A DNA stretch of 64,000 nucleotides. Origin: Crocodylus rhombifer. Lineage: Eukaryota > Chordata > Crocodylia > Crocodylidae. Location of the stretch: NCBI GenBank assembly GCA_038503035.1, contig JAVSML010024699.1:248001-312000 (forward strand), in the 5' to 3' direction. This document shows positions 35,690 through 46,501 of this stretch, one piece after another. Both the position numbers and the translations under genes were made by a program. The notes below the pieces were generated by a model. That model worked only from the letters and a program-made list of their open reading frames with translations. It was not told where the DNA came from and made no database searches. Every line of letters begins with the position of its first letter. The first letter of the stretch is position 1.

Positions 35690-36716
35690 AAGGTAATTAT
35701 TCTGCTGTACTTAGTACCATTGAGTCCCTCAGCTGTTCTCATTTGGGCACCACACTCCAGAAAGATGCAGACAAATTGGAGAGCATCCAAAGGAAAGTAA
35801 CAAAAATGGCAAGAACTTTAGAAAGCATGATCTATGGGGAAAGGTTGAAGGAACTGGTTTTTCTTAATTTAGAAAAGAGATTGGTGGGGAACGTGATAAC
35901 AGCCTTCCAATATGTAGAAGGTGGTTGTAAGGAGATAAGTTTTCTTTCATGTCTGCTGAGGGTAGGACAGGAAGAAACTGGCTTTATTTTCAGCAAAGAA
36001 TGTGTTGGTTGCCTGTTAGCAAACACTTCACATATATAGGTTGTGAAAGCACTGCAACAGGGAGGTTGGGAAATCTCTTTCAACGAAGGCTGCGGTTGGA
36101 GTACTGCAGATGTGGACAACATGGAGAGGGTCCAGAGGAGGGCCACTTGCATGATCAGGGGACAGCAGGGCAGGCCCTACAAGGAGAGGCTACGGGACCT
36201 GAATGTGTTCAGCTTCCACAAGAGAAGGCTGAGAGGGGATCTGCTGGCTGTCTATAAACTGGGCAAGGAAGACCAGCAAGCAATGGGAGAGGCCCTGTTC
36301 CCCTGAGCACTACTGGGAGTAACAAAGAATAACGGCCATAAGTTGATGGAGAGTAGATTCAGGTTAGATGTCAGGAGGCGCTACTTCACAGTCAGGGCGG
36401 CTAGGATCTGGAACCAACTTCCAAGAGAAGTGGTGCTCACTTCTACCCTGGGGGGCCTTTAAAAGGAGGCTAGATAGACACCTTGCCGGGGTCATATGGC
36501 CCCAGCATCCTTTCCTGCCCGTGGCAGGGGGTCGGACTTGATGATCTGCTGAGGTCCTTTCCGACCCTACCTACTATGAAACTATGAAGGTTTGTAGGAA
36601 CAGGCTTTGGGTATGCTGATCTTGTCAAGTCCAAGAGGATGGACGAGTGACTAAATGACTTCCTTTCGTGTCCCTTCCAGTCCCTCATTTCGAGTCTTTT
36701 GTGAATGACATGTAAA
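35690..36716 (+). mobile_element. Old CR1 interrupted by a younger CR1
   Basis: 35690-36085 follows an older CR1 (GGGCACCACACTCCAGAAAG, then GAAAGGTTGAAGGAACTGG). It resumes at 36592 with GTTTGTAGG and reaches a decayed 3' end (CTAAATGACTTCCTTTCGTG). The insertion between them is a better-preserved CR1 3' end. Confidence 0.7.
36086..36591 (+). mobile_element. Younger CR1 3' end inserted in the older CR1
   Basis: The segment is close to the young copy at 31452: GTTGGAGTACTGCAG, GAGAGGGTCCAGAGGAGGG, GGCGCTACTTCACAGTCAGG and the tail ACTATGAAACTATGAAG. It has lost about 25 bases after the GAGTACTG block and carries a stop at 36304-36306 inside the coding part. It is 5'-truncated to about 500 bases. 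Confidence 0.8.
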
Positions 36717-37790
36717 GAACCCTCCCAAATCCAATAAAAAAAAAATCCTCCTTCAAAAACCATCAGTAAACACCTGCTTCTCCCCAAATATTGCAGCATA
36801 GTTCTGTGGGTCAAGTGACTGGGGTAAAAATGTCTAAATGTGGTAAAGAAATAATTCTCTGAAAAGAGTAGCTGGCTCCCATGACCACCAGTTACTGGCG
36901 ACTAAGTGCAACAACTCTTAAAGAGCTGCTGCTGCCTGGGTTTTCTGACCAGCTGATTTGTGGCCACTGAGCTGGTCAGTGGAGTGGGTCAGCTGCCCCC
37001 GGCTGCCCAGTCAGCCATTGCCACTGGTGGTGGCTCACAGGCAGCTTGGTTAGCTGTGGTCACCCAGTGGCAGAGACTGCATCCCAGCAAGGCTGTTGAT
37101 GAGCCTATAGCAATGGCAATGGCAATGGCTAATTGGGCAGGGAAGACCACCTTTTGCTGTTCTGGGTGGGTTTAAGAAGGACAAGAGTTGAGCTGGTCAA
37201 CATGTTGTGGTGCCGTGATAGCTAACTGACAGGCTCCACTCCTGTTCTCCCTGCCCGGGGATCTAAGACAAGCCCCCTTTCATGTCCTGGCTGGTGAGTG
37301 TGCCTTTGAGGTGATTTTTGTCCTGCTCCAGCCAAGGGGCTCTGCACAGATATATGCCCCAATAGCTTTCTGTTTTTTCTTGTACCACAAATGAACTTGT
37401 GTCCAAATTAATTTTGTAGAGCTACGCATGGATGTGCATCTGAGACATGGGACACCTATCCTGCATTGCTTTTAAGAAGTGAAGTTAAGCACATGTGTCA
37501 GTGCTTGCAGGATTGGGCTATAAACCTTTAAAAGGTGCCTAGCTTTAAAAAAAGGGCCAGAATAGTTTAGTTTATTTAGTTAACTTAGTTGAGAAATGTA
37601 TAGAAAGTGCAAAGGATATGAGGCAAAAAGGATTCCATCTGTGGTGGAGTCCCTGGGACACAACTGCTGTGAGTGTTTTGGAAAACCACAGATAAATATT
37701 TCCAGATTATGGAATTTACTGTTTTTCAATTTTTCCCCCTTTAAGGGGAAATAAGGTTATAAAATGTCATATAAAAAGAACTCCTAAAAA
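36717..37790. other. Intron 1 sequence with a GC-rich block
   Basis: 36880-37330 is moderately GC-rich with a short ATGGCA repeat near 37110. I recognise no gene or transposon ends. Confidence 0.4.
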
Positions 37791-37796
37791 CACTTT

Positions 37797-38151
37797 GGCT
37801 GCATCCAGACTAGCATGGCCATGTAGTATGTGGCACATACTGCACATCCCAGGGGAAAATAAATCCTGAAAGAAAAAAAGGCAGGGTGGCGCATGTGGGG
37901 GACAGCATGCACTGCCCAATACCAGAGCCTGGCCAGCTGGAGCCACTGTCTGGCTACCAGTCAGGCTCCACATGGCAGGATTGCTGCGGCTGCAGTTCCC
38001 CCAGAACTCCAGGTAAGGCTGCTGGGGCAAGCAACTTTAAAACGTAAAAACAGCAAAAATGGAGGGTGTGTTGCACAGGTTTTTCCCAAGAACAAGTAGC
38101 AGTGGCACAAGTCCCCAGGGAAACAAAGTCCATGCTTGTGTGGATGTGGCT
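37797..38151. mobile_element. MITE of about 355 bp with 22-bp TIRs
   Basis: The left end GGCTGCATCCAGACTAGC (from 37797) pairs with a right end whose reverse is AGCCACATCCACACAAGC, about 17 of 22 bases. Imperfect pairing may extend several bases further out. No clear target duplication and no coding content. Confidence 0.6.
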
Positions 38152-38177
38152 TTTGTGGGTAAGCAGCTATACACTCA

Positions 38178-38372
38178 AAGGACACATTTACATGTGCACC
38201 TTATTGCACATTAGCTTATTTTAATATGCATTAAAGTGTCACAAATAAAACATGCGCTTTTGCTAATGTGCATTAAAATAGGCTAATGTGTCTTTTTCTA
38301 GTGCCTCACAATAGAGGTACTAAATTTAATGTGTATTAGCAAAAGCACATTTATGAACATGTAGACGCACCC
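38178..38372. mobile_element. Palindromic MITE with ACATTTACATGTG-like ends
   Basis: The left end GACACATTTACATGTGC mirrors the right end (reversed GGGTGCGTCTACATGTTC). The interior repeats inverted TGCATTAAA and TTTTGCTAATGTG motifs. Non-coding fold-back element, possibly related to the MITEs at 5085 and 5983. Confidence 0.65.
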
Positions 38373-40438
38373 AAAGAGTAGAAAATGCCAAAGCAGTATG
38401 TATAACTGTACTCCAGACTCCTTTGCTTATGCATTAATATAATTTCTATTTATATCATCAAACTATTCATCTAAACTTTTTTCTACAAGTTTCGATACTC
38501 GCTTGTAATCTCTCAGATTTCAAATTCAGTATATTTTGCTGAAGTTTTGTTGTTTGAAGATATCAGCAGTTGAAGGAATTAACAGTCATTTAATGATCAC
38601 TTATATATATATATATAGGGGCTTAGTCAGTCTGTCTGTCTATAACACTCTTGGCTTGTGGTGGGCCCTGTGCTGTGTCAAGAGTGACAGGCGGGACGGG
38701 GCTCCAGTGCAGTGGGCCAGGCAGAGGCAGGGGGGTGGTGTGGGGGGTGGGCACCAGACCAGACATGGAGCAGGCAGGGTGGGGGTGCCCAGCTGGTTAG
38801 GGAGTGGTGGCAGTGGGCAATGGTGGTGGCTACCATGTGCAAACGTCCCCCTCCCCCTATTCCCCACTCCCCCCTCTGTTGTTGCCCCCACTCCACCCCT
38901 GTTATTTTTCATGGTCAGTTTGCTAGTTAATATTATAAAGTTGCTGCTGTTATGGAGCTGTGTGTAACAGGACAGTGTGTTAGCCCCAGAAGAGCAGTTT
39001 AATGAAGGCTGAAGCATATCTGTATAAATGACTGCACAGTTTTGTTATGTTTCTTTTGTTCAGTGAATATCCTGCCAAGATAACTGCTGTTGACTTTTAC
39101 AAAAATCATACCTACCAAAGGAATTTCTGATGAAGATGGGGTCATGTAAAGAAGCAGATGAGTGCTACATAAATAGATGTCCACATTATACAATTTGTAA
39201 TACAATGAAAAAGGAGTTCTAGATTTAAACCTGTGTGCTTTTTAAAATCTCTTCCTTTTTAAAGTCTCAGCTTAGATGCAAAATCTGGTAAGATGTGTTC
39301 TGCTGCTAATTTACCCAGTTGTGTAAGGATACACTGAAGTAAAAGAATGATTGGTTAGGGGTGAGAGCAGGGAACTGAGTGTGCTTGGGTCCAGTTAACT
39401 GACTCTTTTTGCCTTGAAGTGTGATCTTTAGCAGGAGGCTTCATCCCTGTCTCCAGTTTTCTAGCAGAATATTTGGATTTCTAAAAATCTTTTGCCCAAC
39501 AAAATGTGAAAGCAAGCCTCAAATCACTGCCACATTTTTTTAAATCATAAGACTGCTTTAACTAAACTCTAATATAGTAGGTCCATATTATTTCAGATGA
39601 TAATGGGAAATTCGGTACTGTTACATTTAATGCTCCTACATCCAAGGAAATGAAATGAGCAGAGTACTTATAAAATGAGGGGGAAGGACGTATGACTAAG
39701 CATAACAATCATCATACTAAATCCAGTTTAATTTTCATTTTATCTATCTAATATAGTCCAATTTTTTTTCATTTATCTGAGAACTATAATTATTGACAGT
39801 AAAGACATTGAATTAAATGAGGAAGAGATCTACAAGAGGGTTTCTGTGTTAAGATTTTTCTACATGAAAATACCGGAGAAAAACTGCTTTACAGTACCTA
39901 CCTCCAAGACATTTGTGAGACTTATTTAAGATTTCCAGTGTTGTTTCTTTCTCTCCCTCCCCACTCTCCCAGAAATTAAAAATAAAAAAAAAGAATCAGT
40001 GTGTTTATTTTGGCTACTTTAATACCAATTGCTTTATGTATAATTTATTTGTATTTTGAGGAGACATGAACAAAAAATATTTTAGAAATGAAGTAAACCA
40101 AAAGGCTTAAAGAACAAAAAACCCCCCAAAGAACACCTTTAACACAGATTTATTTCTTGTTTGCACCTTTTGTTCCTACACCAGACGTAACTATGCACCC
40201 ATATGAGGCCATTTACAATGCTGATGCTGTACATCAGTGGTGAGCAGTGTTTTCTGGTGGAAGGTTGGGTAGCCCCGCTCAGGTCTGAGGTGTCAGTGTT
40301 AGGACCTGGCCACTGCATCTGCTTCTTTGCACCACGTGACTGCATTGTGACTGGCAAGGGGCCCTGCAGCTCGGCTGCCCAGCTGCTGCATGGCACAGGT
40401 GAAGCCCTCTGTCATTGAATGCTGTTAAGGCTCTAGCT
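38373..40438. other. Intron 1 sequence, mostly unremarkable
   Basis: Contains a short AT dinucleotide run (about 38601-38616) followed by a G-rich block at 38690-38900 with closely spaced G runs. Otherwise nothing I can support as a feature. Confidence 0.4.
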
Positions 40439-41816
40439 CAGAGGTGGGCAATTATTTCAGGCGGAGGGCCACTTACCCAGTTTTGGCAGGCTGTTGAGGG
40501 CCGCATGGGTAGCCCAGCCCCTGGTCACCATCTTGGGACCAATGTCCCAATGTCTTGGGACCAATGTCCCAGGGCCAGCATCAGTGGGGCCCAAAGCAGG
40601 GCACAGGCTGGCAGGGGTCTGTGGAGCCAGGCTGGGCTGCATCAGCAGGGAGAGGAGGAAGCTGGCCCGGATCCACAGAGCCCCTGCTAGCTAGAACCCT
40701 GCACTCCTGCCTCCCTGCTCTGGGCCCCGCTGGCACTGGCTCCAGGACACCAGTGTGGGCCCCGTGTTCCCGCTGGCTCCCACACCTGCTCACTCCCAGT
40801 GCCCCCCAGCCCCATGGTACAGGCAGGAGGCAGTGCACAGCCCTGACCCCCTGCTTGCTGGCAGGGAAGAAGCTGGTGCTGAGCATGGGGAAAAGCAGCC
40901 CCTTGCCTGCCCCATGGCTGGCAGTCCCTGCTGCAGGTGCTCACAGCCCATGCGGGGCTGTCTGGAGCAGACACAGGCAGCCCCATGTGGGCTGCAAACA
41001 GCTACAGCATGGGGCACTGGCCATGGGGCGAGCGTTGGGTGACTTCCCTGCGCTCAGCACCAACTTGTAACCCAGCCCCGCTGCCAGCCTGGGCTCCATG
41101 CCAGCTCTGGGCTTGCCCGTTGGCAGCTGTGGCCCCACCTCGTTTGCCGTGCCAGGCATTGTTGGCTGCTGCTGCCCTCCCAGGCACACACTGGGCAGCC
41201 CACAAGCGGAGGTGGCAAACACTGCCTGGCATAGCAAGTGGTGGGGGGCCACAGCTGCTGTCACCACGCGCAACCCCAATGGGCGAGCTGAGAGCCGGCG
41301 CGGGGCCCAGGCTGGCAGTCGGGTTAGGTTACAAGGAGGTGCTGAGTGGAGGGTAGGGAGCGGCCCCTCGCTTGCCCCATGGCCAGCGCTCCCTGCTGCA
41401 GCTGCTCGCAGACTGTGGGGATGTCTGGAACAGGCACAGGCAGCCCTAAGCAGGCTGCAAGTGTTTGCAGCGCAGGGCGCCAGCCACTGGTTGGGGGAGG
41501 AGCTGCTTTCCCCCCTGCGCTCATTTTTTCCCCAGGCTCCTTCCCTGCCTGGGCTCCTTCCCTGCCAAGGGTCCTCCCCTGCCCTCCCCCCCACCCTGCC
41601 TGAGGTTTCAGCGCTACCGGGGCAGCCATGTGGTCCCAGGCCAGAAGCCCCAGCTGGCTGGGTGGGCGGGGGGGCTCCCTGCTGTTGTGGGAGCCAGCCA
41701 GGCTTCCCTGGGGTCCTACTGCACTTGGTTCCTGTTGTTTTTGACAGGAACCAAGGGCAGATAAATATTAATTTTCTAAATTTTTTAGGGGCCCCGCAGG
41801 CTGGATATAATGGCCT
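40439..41816 (+). mobile_element. GC-rich hAT family, copy C, right-truncated
   Basis: The left end CAGAGGTGGGCAATTATTTC is complete, with ctctagct as left flank. The body matches copies A, B and D and keeps the subterminal hairpin at 41722-41758, but the sequence departs from the family at about 41816, before the right terminus. It has at least two of the roughly 80-base inverted units (about 40925-41015 and 41390-41475). Large open frames on both strands are compositional. Confidence 0.8.
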
Positions 41817-42464
41817 CAGTGACATTTTATGTCCCTAATTGTGGACCGGATGTATACAAATACATTACAGAAAGATGGCCTGTCCTTAAGAGTGCTTATA
41901 ATTTTGGTAAAGTTTTTAAGAAACCTTGCTATTTCTTGTTTACTTGAGGGTTTTGTAAACCTCTTATCAAGGGTCCCCCCACCACCACCCCCAAAGTAAA
42001 AATCTTGAAAAATTGTGCAGCATGGAGTTGAGCAGCTAAGCTGAAAATGTTCAATAAAAAGAGAGGATGACATTGTGGTTCTGGTAAAAAGATTAACAGT
42101 TCCTGTTGACTTAAGGTTGCCAGAATTTCACCTCAGATTCATGATAATGGATGACTGGCAGATGTTTAGAGTTGTTTCCCATTAGTATGTAAATATAAGT
42201 ATTGAGGATTGTGCTGTGTTATACAATGCCTTGTATGTAATTACCAGGGATCCAGGTTTTCCATTTGCCACAGAAAAATGGAGTAAATCGCAGATTTTAC
42301 CTTTTACCAGAGGCAAACGTGGATTTCTTGTTTTACCAGAGAAACCTGCGGAATTTGCAGTTTTGCAATGAGTTCCCTGCAGGCTAGCAGAGTTGCAGCC
42401 TGCAGGGAGCTGGGAGGGAGCGGAAGGAGGGTAGTCAAGCAGGGGGTTCCATGTGCATCTACGT

Positions 42465-43589
42465 CACGGCGGGCAATTATTTTGAGGGGAGGGCCACTAA
42501 CCCAGTTTTGGCAGGCTGTTGAGGGCTGCATGGGTAGCCCCGCCCCTTGACAGGTGCCCAGTACCCTGTTCACCATCTTGGGACTAACGTCCCAATGTCT
42601 TGGGACCAATGTCCCAGGGCCAGCACCGGTGGGGCCCTGAGCACGGCGCAGGCTGGCAGGGGTCTGTGGAACCAGCCTGGGCTGCACCAGCAGGGAGGGG
42701 GGAGCTGGCCTGGCTCTATAGAGCCCCTGCCAGCTGGGACCCTGCACCCCCCCCCACTGGCACTGGCCCTGGGACACCAGTGCGGGCCCTATGCTCCCAC
42801 TGGCTCCCCGCCTGCTCACACCCAGTGTCCCCCAGCCCCATGGTACAGGCAGGGGGCAGCGCACAGCCCCGAACCTCTGCTCGCCAGCAGGGAAGAAGCT
42901 GGTGCTGAGTGTGGGGGAAAAGTGGCCCCTTGCCTGCCCCCTGTGCTGTGCCTGGCAGTGGGGCCGGGTTACAAGCTGGTGCTGAGCACTGGGGGGGAAG
43001 AGAAAGCAGCCCCTCCACACTGGATGCCTGGTGCCCCACCCTGCAGCCGCTTGCAGCCTGCCTGGGGCTGTCTGTGCCTGCTGCGGACAGCCTTGTGTGG
43101 GCTGAGAGCGCCTGCGGCAGGGAGCGCCAGCCATGGGGTGAGCGAGGGGGCGCTTTTCTCCACACAGGGAAGGAGCCCAGGGAAAAGCTGAGCACGGCGG
43201 GGGGAAGTGGCCCTGCCCCACACTGCAGGCACTCGCAGCCCGCATGGAGCTGTCTAGAGCGGGCACAGGCAGCCCCACACGGACTGTGAGCAGCTGCCCA
43301 GGGTCCTCCCCCGCACTTACCTGAGCTTCCCGTGCCAGGCAGCCACGTGCTCCCAGCCCAGAAACCCTGGCTGGGGCTTTTGGCTGGGGGGCTGAGCTGG
43401 GCAGACTCCGCTGTTGTTGGAGCCCACCAGGCTTCCCCTGGGTCGTACTGCCCTTGGTTCCTGTCATTTTTTACAGGAACCAAGGGCAAAGAAATATTAA
43501 TTTTCTACATTTTTTAGGGGCCCCATGGGCTGGATAAAATGGCCTTGCCAGCTGGATCTGGCCCATGGTCAGTATTTTGCCCAACCCTG
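42465..43589 (+). mobile_element. GC-rich hAT family, copy D, complete and nested
   Basis: The left end is CACGGCGGGCAATTATTTT and the reversed right end is CAGGGTTGGGCAAAATAC. Flanks atctacgt (42457-42464) and atctacat (43590-43597) are an 8-bp duplication with one mismatch. It keeps the subterminal hairpin at 43450-43487 and the inverted units. Because its target site lies inside the 42245-45455 element, it inserted later than that element. Confidence 0.88.
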
Positions 43590-44772
43590 ATCTACATGCA
43601 TATGGCCCCAAGCAACCTGGAGAGCAGCTCCAGCCGGTAAGTGGAAGGGAGAGGGGGATTGAGGCCCATGTAGGGATGGAGGGAGCTGGGCAGGACTGGG
43701 GCTGCTGCCCTGTTAGGCAGTGCATGGGGTTTGGGGTCCGGGGCTGCAATGCATGGCTGCAGGACCCCAGCCGGGAGCAAGACAGGGCTGAGGGTGGCTT
43801 GTCCAGGGGAGGGGGAGGTCTGTCTCACTGATGCTGCACTCACTCCCAAGGGGCCGGGGGGACCTGTGCCCCTCAGATTTGTGCATGGGGTGGGCACAGA
43901 CTGCATGCTCAGGCTCCCACCCTGGTTCCCTCCTCTGGGGCCTGTGCAGCAGGGCAGGGAACAGCGGAGCAACACGGGGATCTCTTTGCTGTGAGCTCTA
44001 CACTGCCCTGCTGACGTTCCTCTTGTGTGTGCTGCTGCTTTGAGGTGTGCAACCCTGCGCCGCTGCCTTCACTGCAGCCCTACGTGCAGGAGGTGTGGCA
44101 CCAGGGCAGTGCAGAGTGAGCAGTGGTGAGCAGCTTCTCCATGTGGCGGCGAGCAGCTTCTCCATGCGCCAGGTTGCACACACCAGCAATGTTCTCTCTA
44201 AGGCTTAGCGATCTGTTAGCATGCCGCTTCGGTCCATGAGCGCACTGCTTTGGTCTGTCCCGGAATTGGTCTTGCTTTCCCCTTTTGGTGCGCTGAGCAA
44301 ATTATTCTCACAACATTATTTAGGAGAAAAGATTCTTGAAATAGTAAACTATATATATTATATAGTTTACTTAAAAAAAAATATATATATATTAAAAAAA
44401 CTCTACCAAAACAGAAAAGTTTATGTATAATTCTCCATCTGAGGAGAGCATGCAAAAGAGAATGGCTTTCATGTGACAGACATAAATCTCATCATTTAAT
44501 ATACTCTGCAAAGCTCTCAGGTACTGTGAAACACTGAAGGTATGCCTGGTCTGCCCTATCTGGCAGATTTCATCACTTTTTAAAAAATGATCAACACTGC
44601 CTTCATGTGTCCGCAGCCTTTGAAAGCAGCGTGGAGCCTTGTGCATCCTGCCACTGGGCAGACCAGGCAGCGAGGAGGCACATGGTGTCGGGGCTCAGGG
44701 TGAAGTTTGTTCGAAGGGGCTGGGGAGTAAAGCAGTTCCCCAGAGCTAGCAGAACCTGCGCGGTGCCTGGCT

Positions 44773-44803
44773 CAGCCCCAGCCCCAGCCCCAGCCCCAGC
44801 CCC
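44773..44803. repeat. CAGCCC hexamer repeat
   Basis: Five tandem CAGCCC units with C-rich flanks. The minus strand carries evenly spaced GGGG runs that could form a G-quadruplex. Any Gly/Ala/Pro repeat read from it is not a protein. Confidence 0.85.
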
Positions 44804-45582
44804 TGTCCCCACCCCTGCCTTGCCTCAGGGAGAAGCCACTGCTTGCTCCACACTGCTCTCTCTCCCTGTGGGGATCCCGGTGTGGTGAGTGGAGCGCAGC
44901 CAAATGGTAACTTACTGCCAGTCCCAGTGCCTCTGCCGCACTCCAGGTTTCTAGGAAGCACCTAAGAGGGAACCTTGCCCGCCAGAGGCCCTGGAGGAGG
45001 GAAGTAGGGTGGGAGCCTGTGCCTGCTTTGCATACAGATCTGTGGGGCAAGGGACCCACTGCCCTTTGGGAGTGCACACGGTGGCGGGGAGCTTCTTCCC
45101 CTCCTGAGCCCGCAGCAGAGGGGAGCTTGGGCAGGTGGCTGCAGGCCTGGGTTCGTAGTCCTGGCAGTGGGGGGGGGCCCCCTTTGGCAGGTCTGGGGGA
45201 GTAGGGGTTGTGGGTGGGGGGGACAAGAGGCACCAGCAAGCCTGTGGGAGCTGTGGGGGAGGGAGGAGTGAGTGGCAGAGCAGGGCCAGGGGGCTGTGGG
45301 TGGGAAGTGAGGGGCAGCCCATGCCTGCCCCAGGCACAGATCTGTCCAGCAGGATGGGGGGGCACTGTGGGGGGCCTTTCATTTTAATAATGGATTGTGT
45401 GGGGGGGTTATTAGAGAATTTGCAATTTTTTATCATGGAAAAACCAGTATTCCTGGTAATTAGTACACAGGATCATATACATTCCCTGCCTTTAATCTCC
45501 AGTCCACAAAATATTCTTTATGCTGCATGCTACAATGTCATCTTCATGTGTATTTTTTGCATTGCGATGGTGTGTACTACCT

Positions 45583-46493
45583 CAAGGGTTGCCAACCCCT
45601 GGCACTTGTGCCAGAGCATGACAGTTGAGGGTATTTAGTTTGGCATGCCACAGCCAATGTGGGCTGTGGCCAGCTGCTGCTGGCCATGGAACTTGGGCTG
45701 CTTGCAGCAGGTGGCAGAGAGGCTGCAAGCAGCTGGGTCTCTGTGGCAGGCAGCAGTTGTCCAGAGTCCCAGCTGGATGTGGCAGGCAGCTGGGAGGCTG
45801 CAACTGGTACCCTGGCCGGGTTCCATGGCAGGTCGGTGGCTGCATGCATACCCTGGGGCATATGGCAGGGAAGGGGCTGAGGCAGTGCAACCCTGGCCCC
45901 TTGTGTGTCATGTGCCCCAGGCATGTGTGCAGCAATTGCTGCCATGGAGCTGGGCCAGGGCACTGGTCCCTGGTGCAGCTGTTTGCAGTCTGTGCACTGT
46001 CTGCTGTGAGCAGGCTGGTCTCTGTGGCAGTGGCAGCTGCATGTGTGCCTTTGGGGCTCACGGAGGGAAAGGGGCTGGAGGCAGTACAGCCCAGCCCCAT
46101 TCCCACTGTGCTCCCGGAGTGTGTGTAGCAACTGCCAGCAATGAGGCGGCCTGGGGCTCTGGACCCCAGTACAGCTGCTTGCAGCCTTGCGGCTGCCTGC
46201 TACAAACAGCCCAGGCTTCGTGGAGGGCAGTAGGGCCTGCCCATGCTGCTTGCAGCAGACAGCTATGAGGCTGCAAGCGGCTGCACCAGGCTCTGGAGCT
46301 GCAACCTGGCTCATTGCTGGCAGTGGCTGCAAGTGCACTTTAGGGAGCATGGTGGGGAATGGGCCGGGGCTATTCTGTCACAAGGATTGGGCCCCTTGTG
46401 GCTCCTCTGCTGTCTGCCCCTTGCACACCAACATCTTCCAAGTTCAGATTGTTGGTTTTTTGGCACTTGGCCCAAAAGCATTGCTGACCCCTG
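45583..46493. mobile_element. Old hAT copy, GGGTTGCCAACC family
   Basis: The left end is CAAGGGTTGCCAACCCCTGG and the reversed right end is CAGGGGTCAGCAATGC. Flanks tactacct and agctagcc match at only four of eight, but both have TA at positions 4-5. The interior is a loose array of inverted GCAGGCAGC and GCTGCCTGC motifs. Confidence 0.65.
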
Positions 46494-46501
46494 AGCTAGC
46501 C

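Larger units (their letters stand above)
42245..45455. mobile_element. Large non-autonomous hAT, 3.2 kb, with nested hAT
   Basis: Ends are CAGGGATCCAGGTTTTCC on the left and, reversed, CAGGAATACTGGTTTTTCC on the right. Flanks gtaattac (42237-42244) and gtaattag (45456-45463) match at seven of eight. The interior includes the complete element 42465-43589. Removing it leaves about 2.1 kb with no recognisable transposase. A block near 43620-43890 resembles the arms of the inverted repeat at 60121-61183. It also contains an AT hairpin (44343-44371) and a CAGCCC repeat (44773-44803). Confidence 0.75.

Noticed and set aside
41098..41838. 246-codon frame on + and 294-codon frame on - in copy C
   Set aside because: Mirror-image long frames in a GC-rich hAT copy; similar readings recur in the other copies, so they follow the transposon and are not genes.
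42304..43467. 387-codon open frame on the minus strand
   Set aside because: It crosses the left end of copy D and the host element boundary, is rich in Pro/Ala/Gly, has overlapping long frames on both strands, and has no domain. GC-rich repeat artefact.
45577..46350. 257-codon frame on minus with overlapping + frames
   Set aside because: Lies wholly inside an old hAT copy; Cys/His/Gln content comes from GCAGCTG-type repeats, not from a zinc-finger pattern.
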